The position numbers and the translations under genes are program-made. From a virus: a stretch of DNA of 35,530 nt. The stretch spans positions 1 through 35,530 of the IMG/VR virus record IMGVR_UViG_3300044971_000892; one strand, given 5' to 3'. Positions 21,534-28,016 of the stretch are shown here, in pieces; within the stretch, counting starts at the first letter, position 1; every line of letters starts with the position of its first letter. The notes beneath the pieces were generated by a model. That model saw nothing but the letters and a program-made list of their open reading frames with translations, was not told the DNA's origin and made no database searches.

Positions 21534-21568
21534 TTGCCACCCCGAGGATTCGGGGTTACAGTATGTGA
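21449..21568 (+). CDS. Candidate mini-gene with CPNCGKPI zinc-knuckle motif
   Basis: An ATG at 21449 opens 39 codons ending KKDCPNCGKPIATPRIRGYS and M before TGA at 21566. The C-P-N-C-G-K-P motif is half of a zinc ribbon. GCAGGG lies just upstream of the ATG. It overlaps the -35, operator and -10 of module copy E, which is unusual. The frame is open upstream to about 21350, so the piece could be a remnant of a longer zinc-finger protein. Weakly supported. Confidence 0.3.
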   Translation: MLCYRPPLNWNSPAADSAKKDCPNCGKPIATPRIRGYSM

Positions 21569-21624
21569 GTGCTGCAAGACGCAGTGCCCGAGCCTGCCGG
21601 ACGCAGGGCATAGGAGATTGACCG
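21534..21624 (+). promoter_or_regulatory. Promoter-operator-twin-hairpin leader, copy E
   Basis: The -35 is TTGCCA (21534-21539) and the -10 TACAGT (21557-21562), with a 17-base spacer holding CCCCG-AGGATT-CGGGG. The leader has hairpin 1 CTGC-AAGAC-GCAG and hairpin 2 CCTGC-CGGAC-GCAGG, then AGGAGATTGACCG and the ATG at 21625. It starts the plus-strand early arm. Confidence 0.87.
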
Positions 21625-22650
21625 ATGCATGAGATTCGCAAGAATGATGGGCTGGTGCTGGCCGAGAACGCGGCATGGCACGGACTTGGAACCGTGGTGG
21701 CCTCTGCCCCGAATCCGTTTGCCGCTCTGCGGCTGGCGAACATGGAGTGGCAGGTGCTTGAGTCTGACGCGCTGGCTGGCACCTTCAACAGCGACAGCAA
21801 CGATCCGCGCCGGGTGATCACCGGAACGCACAAGATGCTGGTGCGTAGTGATGACTACTCCATGCTGGGCGTGGTGGGCACGGATTACAGCCCCGTCCAG
21901 AATGAAACGCTGGCAGAACTGGCCTACGCCTTCCGTAAGGCTGGCGAGGATGTTGGCGTTGAGGTTGAGTCAGCGGGCAGCATTCGCGGGGGCCGCCGAG
22001 TGTGGATGCTGCTGCGGGGTCCTAGCGTTGACATGACCGGACGGGATGACATGGCGCATCCCTACTTGATGCTTGCCAACTCCCATGACGGAACGATGGC
22101 GCTGCGCGTGCTGCCGACGAGCGTGCGAGTCGTGTGCAGCAATACCTTCCATGCCGCGATCAACAGTGAGCGCAAGGCTTGGGCCTTCCGGCACACCCAC
22201 AACATCTCCAACCGGATTGAAGACCTGAAGGTGGACATTGACCGCTGGTACAAGACCATCGACACCGGGCGGCAGGAAGCGGTGCGCATGGCTGCGACTG
22301 CGGTGAACCGGGAAACCGTCCGTAATCTGTGGACGGATGTGCTGACCCGCCTTGATGGCGAGATCCCCAGCAATCCCAAGACGGGCTGGGAAGAGCGCAA
22401 GAAGGAGCGTGCCGTGGAGTTCCTTGCGCACTGCGCCCAGACCTTTGACAGCGAGGGCGGGCGCTACGGGTACAACGCATGGACGGCGGTGAACGCGGCG
22501 ACCAACGCGATTCAACACTACCGAGCAGGCAAGGCTCTGCGCAGCGCCCGCCACGACAGGCAGGCGATGGCGTATGCTGCATGGGACGGTGCTACGGCTG
22601 ACGCGACGGCAGAAGCCTTCGCCGCCGCCTACGACACGCTGCTGAAGTGA
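21625..22650 (+). CDS. DUF932-family phage/plasmid protein
   Basis: A 341-residue protein of the DUF932 (TIGR03299-type) family found on phages and plasmids. The recognisable parts are the N-terminal AAWHGLGTVV motif, the middle GTDYSPVQNETLAELAYAFR and SAGSIRGGRRVWMLLRGPSV, and LPTSVRVVCSNTFHAAINS, all highly characteristic. Its biochemical function is not established; it is often found with recombination genes, as here. It is alone between module copy E and a terminator, so it forms a single-gene transcript. AGGAGA lies eight bases before the ATG. Confidence 0.93.
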   Translation: MHEIRKNDGLVLAENAAWHGLGTVVASAPNPFAALRLANMEWQVLESDALAGTFNSDSNDPRRVITGTHKMLVRSDDYSMLGVVGTDYSPVQNETLAELAYAFRKAGEDVGVEVESAGSIRGGRRVWMLLRGPSVDMTGRDDMAHPYLMLANSHDGTMALRVLPTSVRVVCSNTFHAAINSERKAWAFRHTHNISNRIEDLKVDIDRWYKTIDTGRQEAVRMAATAVNRETVRNLWTDVLTRLDGEIPSNPKTGWEERKKERAVEFLAHCAQTFDSEGGRYGYNAWTAVNAATNAIQHYRAGKALRSARHDRQAMAYAAWDGATADATAEAFAAAYDTLLK

Positions 22651-22671
22651 GGCCATCCAAGCCCCCGGAAG

Positions 22672-22708
22672 CCTGCCCGGTGACTGAAAAGTCCCGGGCA
22701 GGTTTTCA
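22672..22708 (+). terminator. Intrinsic terminator after DUF932 gene
   Basis: CCTGCCCGG (22672-22680) and CCGGGCAGG (22694-22702) form a nine-pair GC-rich stem, extended inside by GACT/AGTC around a short loop, followed by TTTTCATT. It ends the DUF932 transcript before the next promoter. Confidence 0.88.
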
Positions 22709-22728
22709 TTGAAATGCGCCCATGCGAC

Positions 22729-22818
22729 TTGCGCCCCCGGCAGATCGGGGGTAGAATCACGGAGTGCTGCAAGATGCAGCGCCCGAGCCTGCCGGATGCA
22801 GGGACAGGAGATTGCCTG
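22729..22818 (+). promoter_or_regulatory. Promoter-operator-twin-hairpin leader, copy F
   Basis: The -35 is TTGCGC (22729-22734) and the -10 TAGAAT (22752-22757), with a 17-base spacer carrying CCCCG-GCAGAT-CGGGG. The leader has hairpin 1 GCTGC-AAGAT-GCAGC and hairpin 2 CCTGC-CGGAT-GCAGG, then ACAGGAGATTGCCTG and the ATG at 22819. Confidence 0.9.
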
Positions 22819-23130
22819 ATGAGCCAGATAGTGCAGATGACCCGATCCGTGCGCCTGTGGGATTCCCTGCTCCGCGAGGTTGACGGGAGCCGCGAACGAG
22901 CGGCAATGCTCTTTGATTCCAGCATGGATCAACTGGTGACAGATGGGTGCAAGGAATCCAAGAGAGCGATGCGCATCGCGGAACTGTGCCGCAAGGCAGA
23001 GGCGCAGGAGATTCGGCGCTACTGGCGTGAGTACCAGCAGCATCGGGCAAGCATGAGCGAGGAGGAATGGGATGCGGAAGCCCTAATCGCTGAACAGCAG
23101 AGCGTCTACTTCGGCGGGCTGGGCGTTTGA
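22819..23130 (+). CDS. Small helical protein, unknown
   Basis: A 103-residue protein, helical throughout (RSVRLWDSLLREVDGSRERA, KRAMRIAELCRKAEAQEIRR, then YWREYQQHRASMSEEEWDAE). It stands alone between module copies F and G. An earlier in-frame ATG at 22714 is rejected because it would run through the promoter and leader. Function unknown; the helix-rich charged composition would fit a small DNA- or protein-binding early protein. Confidence 0.68.
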   Translation: MSQIVQMTRSVRLWDSLLREVDGSRERAAMLFDSSMDQLVTDGCKESKRAMRIAELCRKAEAQEIRRYWREYQQHRASMSEEEWDAEALIAEQQSVYFGGLGV

Positions 23131-23167
23131 TGGCGCAGAAAATCTCCGCGAAATACACCCCAGCCAC

Positions 23168-23259
23168 TTGCGCCCCCGAGTAATCGGGGGTATCATCAAT
23201 GAGCGCCAGCCGGATGCTGGTGCCCGAGCCTGCCGGACGCAGGAACAGGAGACTGACTG
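23168..23259 (+). promoter_or_regulatory. Promoter-operator-twin-hairpin leader, copy G
   Basis: The -35 is TTGCGC (23168-23173) and the -10 TATCAT (23191-23196), 17 bases apart, with CCCCG-AGTAAT-CGGGG in the spacer (seven-base half-sites, the best palindrome of the set). Hairpin 1 here is CCAGC-CGGAT-GCTGG (23206-23220), different in both strands of the stem and in its loop from the other copies. Hairpin 2 is CCTGC-CGGAC-GCAGG (23229-23243). AGGAGA at 23247-23252 precedes the ATG at 23260. Confidence 0.9.
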
Positions 23260-23568
23260 ATGACTACGGCGAAGACTTACATTGTGGCGACGCAGGTGCG
23301 CGAGAACTACGGAGCGCACGATTGGGATGGCACTGGCGAATGCCCGCAGTATTGGAAGTTCAAGGGCGGCCACGACTATCGGGTGCAAGCGGATTCCTTG
23401 GAGTCCGCGATGCAGATTGTGCAGCAGAAGCACGGTAGGAAGGACAACTACTACGAGGAGTATGTCATTGACGGGCAGCCGCAAGCGGACTTCGACGCGG
23501 CTCTTGCCACGCTAGACCAAGAAGCGCGGGAGTTCTTCAAGGGCAGGGTCATTGAGGTGGCGGCCTGA
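23260..23568 (+). CDS. Conserved small phage protein, unknown
   Basis: A 102-residue protein. The N-terminal half is distinctive: YIVATQVRENYGAHDWDGTG then ECPQYWKFKGGHDYRV. The pattern (Q-V-R-E-N-Y-G-A-H) plus (D-G-x-G-x-C-P-Q-Y-W-K) recurs in uncharacterised proteins of other phages, as I recall. The C-terminus is helical (AALATLDQEAREFFKGRVIE). It heads a three-gene unit with the ERF and Gp157-like genes. Function unknown; the unit suggests recombination or early DNA metabolism. Confidence 0.72.
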   Translation: MTTAKTYIVATQVRENYGAHDWDGTGECPQYWKFKGGHDYRVQADSLESAMQIVQQKHGRKDNYYEEYVIDGQPQADFDAALATLDQEAREFFKGRVIEVAA

Positions 23569-23585
23569 CCGCAAGGAGCAACGAC

Positions 23586-24401
23586 ATGGAAACGAGCGAA
23601 CACATCGGCGCGATCGCTGGAGCCTTGGCGAAAGCGCATCTCAAGATTGAGAACCCTGAACTGGATGGGCAGAACCCGCACTACAAGAGCAGGTTTAGCA
23701 CGCTGGCGGCGGTCCTGAACGCAGTAAGGAAGCCCCTCGCCGAGCAGGGGATTGCACTGCTCCAGTCCGTGGCGCTGGAAGACGGCAAGGTGAGGGTGAC
23801 CACGAACCTAGTGCATTCATCCGGTGAGTGGATGCGGGAAACGATGGCGTTCCCGCTGCAAGGAAATGCCACGGTCCAGCAGGCCGGATCGACGGTGACC
23901 TATCTCCGCAGATACTCCCTGATTTCGCTGTGTGGGATTGTGGGGGACCCGCATCAAGACGATGACGGGGAGGCGGACGCAGCGGCGCGCGAGGAAAGCA
24001 AGCCAGTCCGTGCGGCCCCGATTCCGCGAAAGGAGGTCAAGCAGGAGCGCCCCCGGCGAGAGGAGCCGCCAAGCCAGCGCGAGGAAGTCAAGCAGGAGGC
24101 GGCCCCGGCAGTGCCGGACAAGTTCCCCGATGATGGCGAGTTCCTCGTGACCATCAAGCGAGTGGTTCGAAGGCAGGGCCGAAAGACGGCGGTGCAGGTA
24201 GAGAGCGCTGAGCATGGGCTGTGCTGGGTCTCCACGATGGTGGATGGCTATGCGGACTTCTTGCAAGAACGGGTGAATGAGCAGATGACGCTGGGTCTGC
24301 AGAGGCAGGGCGTTGCGATGGAACTGACCCACATCCGTTCAGCGGCGGCTGCGGTGAAGCAGCCTGTGATTGAAGCGACCAAGGAAGAACTCCCATTCTG
24401 A
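23586..24401 (+). CDS. erf: ERF-family single-strand annealing protein
   Basis: A 271-residue phage recombinase of the ERF superfamily, which anneals complementary single strands and serves recombination-dependent replication, end joining or circularisation. The diagnostic parts are IGAIAGALAKAHLKIENPEL, HYKSRFSTLAAVLNAVRKPL, GIALLQSV and QQAGSTVTYLRRYSLISLCG (about residues 95-120). The C-terminal half (about 130-185) is charged and disordered. It then ends in a small beta-rich domain of unknown role (FLVTIKRVVRRQGRKTAVQV). Ribosome site AAGGAGC. The gene symbol is used by homology, not because the product has been tested. Confidence 0.9.
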   Translation: METSEHIGAIAGALAKAHLKIENPELDGQNPHYKSRFSTLAAVLNAVRKPLAEQGIALLQSVALEDGKVRVTTNLVHSSGEWMRETMAFPLQGNATVQQAGSTVTYLRRYSLISLCGIVGDPHQDDDGEADAAAREESKPVRAAPIPRKEVKQERPRREEPPSQREEVKQEAAPAVPDKFPDDGEFLVTIKRVVRRQGRKTAVQVESAEHGLCWVSTMVDGYADFLQERVNEQMTLGLQRQGVAMELTHIRSAAAAVKQPVIEATKEELPF

Positions 24402-24411
24402 AAGGGACACG

Positions 24412-24921
24412 ATGAGTCTGTACGCGATTGACATGGAGATGCAGGCTGTCTTGGATGCCATGCTGGACGGTGGCGTAGACAGCCCCGAGGCGATGGAGGC
24501 CCTGAACCAGCATCTGGCGGGCTTGGAATCCATGCTGCACCAGAAGGCGGAGAAGTACGCGTCTTTGATCCGCGAGTTGGAGGTGCGTTCCAAGGCCCGT
24601 GCAGAGGAAGCGGCGCGAATCAGGGCGCTAGCAACCGTTGACGGGAACCTCGCAACGCGACTCAAAGAGCGGCTGAAGGAGGTCATGGAGCGCACTGGCA
24701 CGACCCGAATTGAGACTCACCTCTTCCGGCTGTCGGTGGCAGCGAACGGCGGCAAGCAGCCGATGACCATTGAGGAAACGGCGGTGCCGGAACTGCCAAA
24801 GGAATTCACTGTCACTACGGTGGAGCCTGACCGCGAGCGCATCCGTGCTGCGCTAGAATCCGGCATGATGATTCCCGGCTGCACCTTGCTCCCGCGAGGA
24901 ACCAGCCTGCGAATCAAGTAA
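24412..24921 (+). CDS. Siphovirus Gp157-like protein
   Basis: A 169-residue protein matching the Gp157 family of phages. The N-terminal half is helical (MEALNQHLAGLESMLHQKAE then KYASLIRELEVRSKARAEEA). The C-terminal half is the characteristic segment LKEVMERTGTTRIETHLFRL, SVAANGGKQPM and ELPKEFTV, then a repeat-like EPDRERIRAALESG ending IPGCTLLPRGTSLRIK. The family has been associated with phage resistance in lactic streptococci, but its mechanism is not known. Here it follows ERF, a frequent pairing. The ATG at 24412 has AAAGGGA upstream; an earlier in-frame ATG overlaps the ERF gene and is rejected. Confidence 0.88.
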   Translation: MSLYAIDMEMQAVLDAMLDGGVDSPEAMEALNQHLAGLESMLHQKAEKYASLIRELEVRSKARAEEAARIRALATVDGNLATRLKERLKEVMERTGTTRIETHLFRLSVAANGGKQPMTIEETAVPELPKEFTVTTVEPDRERIRAALESGMMIPGCTLLPRGTSLRIK

Positions 24922-24934
24922 CCGCCCATCTTGA

Positions 24935-25012
24935 CTCGCCAGAAATGGCGAGCCAGTCTCCCCCCGCGCACTTGGCCCCCACGACGGAAGGCCCGTGCGC
25001 GGGGGTTTTCTT
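24935..25012 (+). terminator. Hairpin with GAAA loop plus strong intrinsic terminator
   Basis: CTCGCCA-GAAA-TGGCGAG (24935-24952) is a seven-pair hairpin with a GNRA tetraloop, just after the Gp157-like gene. It is followed by CCCCCGCGCAC (24961-24971) pairing with GTGCGCGGGGG (24995-25005) and the run TTTTCTTTTC. The second is a strong terminator for the 23260-24921 unit. The first could stabilise the 3' end of the message. Confidence 0.9.
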
Positions 25013-25044
25013 TTCATCTTTCGTAGAAAGACGGGCCAATGGAC

Positions 25045-25133
25045 TTGCGCCCCGTTTGATCGGGGGTACTCTATAGGGGTGCCGCAAGATGCGGTGCCCG
25101 AGCCTGCCGGACGCAGGAACAGGAGACTGACTG
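25045..25133 (+). promoter_or_regulatory. Promoter-operator-twin-hairpin leader, copy H
   Basis: The -35 is TTGCGC (25045-25050) and the -10 TACTCT (25067-25072), 16 bases apart, with CCCCG-TTTGAT-CGGGG (first C shared with the -35), the same operator as copy B. Hairpin 1 is GCCGC-AAGAT-GCGGT and hairpin 2 CCTGC-CGGAC-GCAGG. The ACAGGAGACTGACTG before the ATG is the same as in copy G. Confidence 0.9.
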
Positions 25134-25418
25134 ATGAGAACCAAGGCATATACGGAGTGCGGGAATCTAGGGTGGAAGATGGCGAAGGACGCGGCTGCCT
25201 TGCGCAAGGCCATGATGGACTTCGCGGATGAGCAGCAGGTGCTGCAGGAGGTGCTGGCTGAACTGCAAGGAGTGTGTCCAACGGCGGCCCAGCGTATGAG
25301 CGTGGCGGACTGCGAGTCGCGTTTGATTCGGCTTGCCAACCGGATTGAGGATCTCGCGACGGGGTTGAGCGCAAGCGCCATTGAGGTCCGCACGGTACTG
25401 AACGGAGGCGAACTGTGA
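25134..25418 (+). CDS. Helical protein, unknown
   Basis: A 94-residue protein, mainly helical (LGWKMAKDAAALRKAMMDFA, DEQQVLQEVLAELQGVCPTA, then MSVADCESRLIRLANRIEDL). It heads a three-gene unit with overlapping starts (25134, 25415, 25792). The heptad-like leucines suggest self-association. No family is recognised. Confidence 0.65.
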   Translation: MRTKAYTECGNLGWKMAKDAAALRKAMMDFADEQQVLQEVLAELQGVCPTAAQRMSVADCESRLIRLANRIEDLATGLSASAIEVRTVLNGGEL

Positions 25419-25795
25419 ACACGCAAGCCAAGAAGCGCGACGAGGAAATGATTGCCGAGTGCCTGCGCATCTATGAACGCGCCCGCACAAAGATTGCGCC
25501 GTACAAGCCGTTGATGGCGCAGCGACAGGAGCGCATGGACGCGTTGAAGAAGTTCGCGGCACTGCTGAATCAACAGTGGAAGGAGATTCACCAGATGAAA
25601 CACGCGGGCGGCGCGAAGGACTATTGCGCGAGTCTGCAGGCGACGATTGATGCGCTGCACCGATCAGCAACAGAAGAGTTGGGCGACCACCATATGGAAC
25701 TGACCGCCATGATGGACGAGATTGCGGACTACTCCAAGGACCTGCGCAAGATGGGCACATACCTCAAGGCGCAGGGCGTGGAGGTGCCAGAATGA
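25415..25795 (+). CDS. Long coiled-coil protein, unknown
   Basis: A 126-residue, almost wholly helical charged protein (KRDEEMIAECLRIYERARTK, MAQRQERMDALKKFAALLNQ, SLQATIDALHRSATEELGDH). It begins with GTG overlapping the preceding stop and ends in an ATGA overlap with the next gene. The composition suggests an elongated coiled coil. It has no recognisable domain, and a function cannot be assigned. Confidence 0.65.
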   Translation: MNTQAKKRDEEMIAECLRIYERARTKIAPYKPLMAQRQERMDALKKFAALLNQQWKEIHQMKHAGGAKDYCASLQATIDALHRSATEELGDHHMELTAMMDEIADYSKDLRKMGTYLKAQGVEVPE

Positions 25796-26043
25796 GCAGC
25801 AAGAAGTCAGTGAGCGCAAGCAAGGCTCCCACTCCAAAGAAAGCCGGATGCCGCTATCCAGCGGTGAAGGTGCGGTTGAGTGGGAGTGACGGCAATGCCT
25901 TTGCCGTCATGGGGCGAGTCTTGCGGGCGCTCAAAGAGGCAGGCGTGCCAGCCAAGGAGCAGAATCTGTTCTGCAAGCAAGCCATGAGCGGGTCGTACCT
26001 TGAACTGCTGGCGACCTGCTGCAAGTGGGTGCAGGTGCGATGA
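25792..26043 (+). CDS. Small conserved phage protein, unknown
   Basis: An 83-residue protein. After a lysine/serine-rich start, PAVKVRLSGSDGNAFAVMGR then VLRALKEAGVPAKEQNLFCK and LELLATCCKWVQV match a pattern recurrent in uncharacterised phage and plasmid proteins (V-x-L-x-G-x-D-G-N-A-F-A-(V/I)-(M/L)-G-x-V). The conserved GNAF and the final CCKWV stand out. ATGA overlap with the upstream gene. It ends 33 bases before the -35 of the repressor-like gene. Confidence 0.75.
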   Translation: MSSKKSVSASKAPTPKKAGCRYPAVKVRLSGSDGNAFAVMGRVLRALKEAGVPAKEQNLFCKQAMSGSYLELLATCCKWVQVR

Positions 26044-26076
26044 CGGCAAGAAAGTGATGAAGTGGCCGCCCCGGAG

Positions 26077-26111
26077 TTGCGGCCCCCGACTTGCCGGGGT
26101 AAGATGCAGTC
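26077..26111 (+). promoter_or_regulatory. Operator-containing leaderless promoter, copy I
   Basis: The -35 is TTGCGG (26077-26082), the -10 TAAGAT (26100-26105), and the 17-base spacer holds CCCCG-ACTTGC-CGGGG. The ATG at 26112 lies just six bases after the -10, so the expected transcription start coincides with the start codon. The twin-hairpin leader and Shine-Dalgarno site of the other copies are absent. Confidence 0.82.
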
Positions 26112-26375
26112 ATGCGGCCACGACGGGTCAAAGAACCTGCAGATATCCGTGACACCATCCTGAAGGAACTGCAGCGGGTCAACAAGACCCGCTACCGTTT
26201 CGCCGTGGAGTGCGTGGCGGCGGGAATCTGCCAGCATCACACGGTAGACGAACTACTCGCATCAACGGACAGCAAGCGGAGCCCGTCACTGCCCAAGGCG
26301 ATCGCGCTGCTTGACGCAGCGGGGCTGGAACTCGTCATTCGAAGCAAGGAAAGGAAGCAGCGGCATGAAGATTGA
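26112..26375 (+). CDS. Small repressor-like helix-turn-helix protein, leaderless
   Basis: An 87-residue basic protein. An N-terminal helix (DIRDTILKELQRVNKTRYRF) is followed by AVECVAAGICQHHTVDELLA as a likely helix-turn-helix. A helix with PSLPKAIALLDAAGLELVIR then matches the last helix of XRE-type repressor domains, which often reads L-x-x-(I/L)-L-x-A-L-G-L-E-L. Its own promoter contains the CCCCG-N6-CGGGG palindrome, and it appears leaderless, as is lambda cI from PRM. It is the best candidate for the regulator of the whole module set, binding its own operator too. Its last 11 bases overlap the next gene. Assignment is by fold pattern and context. Confidence 0.62.
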   Translation: MRPRRVKEPADIRDTILKELQRVNKTRYRFAVECVAAGICQHHTVDELLASTDSKRSPSLPKAIALLDAAGLELVIRSKERKQRHED

Positions 26376-26934
26376 GCAAGTGGACATCAACAGCCTGACC
26401 AGTGATCCGGCTAATGTGCGCACCCACAACGAGAAGAACCTCGCCGCCATCAAGGGAAGCCTCGCGAAGTTCGGCCAGCAGAAGCCAATCGTGGTCAACC
26501 GGGAGGGGGTCGTAGTCGCTGGCAACGGGTTCTTGATGGCAGCGCGGGCGCTCGGCTGGAAGAAGGTGTTCGTCACGCGCACGGATCTCCCCGCCTCCCA
26601 GCAGACGGCGTTTGCCATCGCAGACAACCGATCCGCGGAACTCGCGGAGTGGGATATGGACGCGGTCAAGCAGCAACTCGCGGCGCTGCAGATCGAAGAT
26701 GCTGAACTGGCTGCGGCAACGGGGTTTGACTATGACGAACTCACCAAGTTCGTTGATGATGCACCCGGCGAGAACGCGCTGGCCCCGGTCATCTCGTACA
26801 CGATCATCTTTGACAGCGATGAGCAGCAGCAGGCGTGGTTTGAATTCATCAAGGATCTGAAGGATCAGTACCCGGATGCCATGACCAACGGTGAGCGGCT
26901 GGCGGCGTTTCTCGCAGATCAGGCTGGCCGCTAG
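26365..26934 (+). CDS. ParB-like nuclease-domain protein 1
   Basis: A 189-residue protein of the ParB/sulfiredoxin superfamily. The N-terminal domain reads DINSLTSDPANVRTHNEKNL, AIKGSLAKFGQQKPIVVNRE and VVVAGNGFLMAARALGWKKV, where V-A-G-N-G-x3-A-A is the nucleotide-binding signature. It continues LPASQQTAFAIADNRSAELA, a typical ParB-type extension. The C-terminal part (YTIIFDSDEQQQAWFEFIKD) is the adaptor common in phage ParB proteins that accompany DNA-modifying enzymes. Starts at ATG 26365 with AAGGAAG; earlier in-frame starts lie inside the repressor-like gene. Confidence 0.88.
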   Translation: MKIEQVDINSLTSDPANVRTHNEKNLAAIKGSLAKFGQQKPIVVNREGVVVAGNGFLMAARALGWKKVFVTRTDLPASQQTAFAIADNRSAELAEWDMDAVKQQLAALQIEDAELAAATGFDYDELTKFVDDAPGENALAPVISYTIIFDSDEQQQAWFEFIKDLKDQYPDAMTNGERLAAFLADQAGR

Positions 26935-26964
26935 GCGCAGCGCAAGTAGGAGCGGCAGCAGCCC

Positions 26965-28008
26965 ATGACCCGCATCAAGCGATTCATTGAGAAGGATGTG
27001 CTGTCCGCAGCCCGCGAACGCATCAGCCACATCTATGACATCTATGACACGGTCGCGGTGTCATTCTCTGGCGGGAAGGATTCGCTGGTAGTCCTGCACC
27101 TCGCGCTGGAGGAGCAGAAGCGGCGCGGCATCGCCAAGTTGAAGGTGGTCTTCCGTGACGAGGAACTGATACCGGACAGCGTCATCAACTTCGTGGACGG
27201 CTATCGCCGCCGCGAGGACATTGAGATGCAGTGGTTCTGCGTGCCGCTCAAGAGCGCGAAGTACATCCTTGGCCGGACCTACGACTATGTCCAGTGGGCT
27301 GAAGACCGACCCCATGTCCGCGCCATGCCGGAATGGGGCATCAAGGCTCCGCAGCCCGGAATGGTGTTTGACCAGTACACAATGGATGAGTTCGCCTGCC
27401 GCCCCTACAGCGGCAAAGTCTGCCTCATGACGGGGATCAGGGCGGCAGAAAGTTTGATCCGCTTCCGTTCGTCGGTCAACAAGTTGAACGAGAACTACCT
27501 GACCCACACAGAGACCCGGCGAATCATGCTGGGCAAGCCGATCTACGATTGGCAGGAGAACGACATCTTCCGCTATCTGTACGACAGCGGGGTGTCATAT
27601 GCGAGGCTCTACGACGCGCAGGCGATGGCGGGTGAGTCATTGCGGGTGTCCACGCCATTGCACGCGGAGGCCGCGAAGAAGTTAGACCGCTGGCGGGTGC
27701 TTGACCCGGTGTTCTATGACCGAGTGCTGAAGGTGTTCCCCGAGGTAGCCGTGCAGGCGCGGTACTGGAATGACTTGGACAGGGCGGCGCTTGTGAAGGT
27801 GTATGGCAATGACTTCGCCGGAGTCCGGCGGTATGTCCATGAGTGCATCACCGACCAGTCGCAGCAGGAGTCTGCCTTGGCGCGCTTGGATGTCATTGAG
27901 GGTATGGCAGCCAAGAACCCGCGAATCTATCCACCAGCGTATGTCCTGAAGTACATCATCGGCGGCCAATACAAGCGAATGCTCCTGCCCATGCAGGGCG
28001 GGAAGTAG
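26965..28008 (+). CDS. PAPS-reductase-family protein, IbrA-like
   Basis: A 347-residue protein of the phosphoadenosine phosphosulfate reductase superfamily. The PP-loop motif SFSGGKDS at residues 33-40 binds ATP-type nucleotides and is followed by LVVLHLALEEQKRRGIAKLK and FRDEELIPDSVINFV. The later part (VCLMTGIRAAESLIRFRS, LGKPIYDWQENDIFRYLYDS) is typical of the IbrA/DndC-like branch rather than sulfate-assimilation enzymes. In phages this branch accompanies ParB-like proteins and is suspected in DNA modification or regulation. It is flanked here by two ParB-type genes. The C-terminal third is helical and family-specific. Confidence 0.87.
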   Translation: MTRIKRFIEKDVLSAARERISHIYDIYDTVAVSFSGGKDSLVVLHLALEEQKRRGIAKLKVVFRDEELIPDSVINFVDGYRRREDIEMQWFCVPLKSAKYILGRTYDYVQWAEDRPHVRAMPEWGIKAPQPGMVFDQYTMDEFACRPYSGKVCLMTGIRAAESLIRFRSSVNKLNENYLTHTETRRIMLGKPIYDWQENDIFRYLYDSGVSYARLYDAQAMAGESLRVSTPLHAEAAKKLDRWRVLDPVFYDRVLKVFPEVAVQARYWNDLDRAALVKVYGNDFAGVRRYVHECITDQSQQESALARLDVIEGMAAKNPRIYPPAYVLKYIIGGQYKRMLLPMQGGK

Positions 28009-28016
28009 GACGGCAC

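Noticed and set aside
22714-22818. Upstream ATG for the gene at 22819
   Set aside because: It would need translation through the promoter, operator and both hairpins of copy F.
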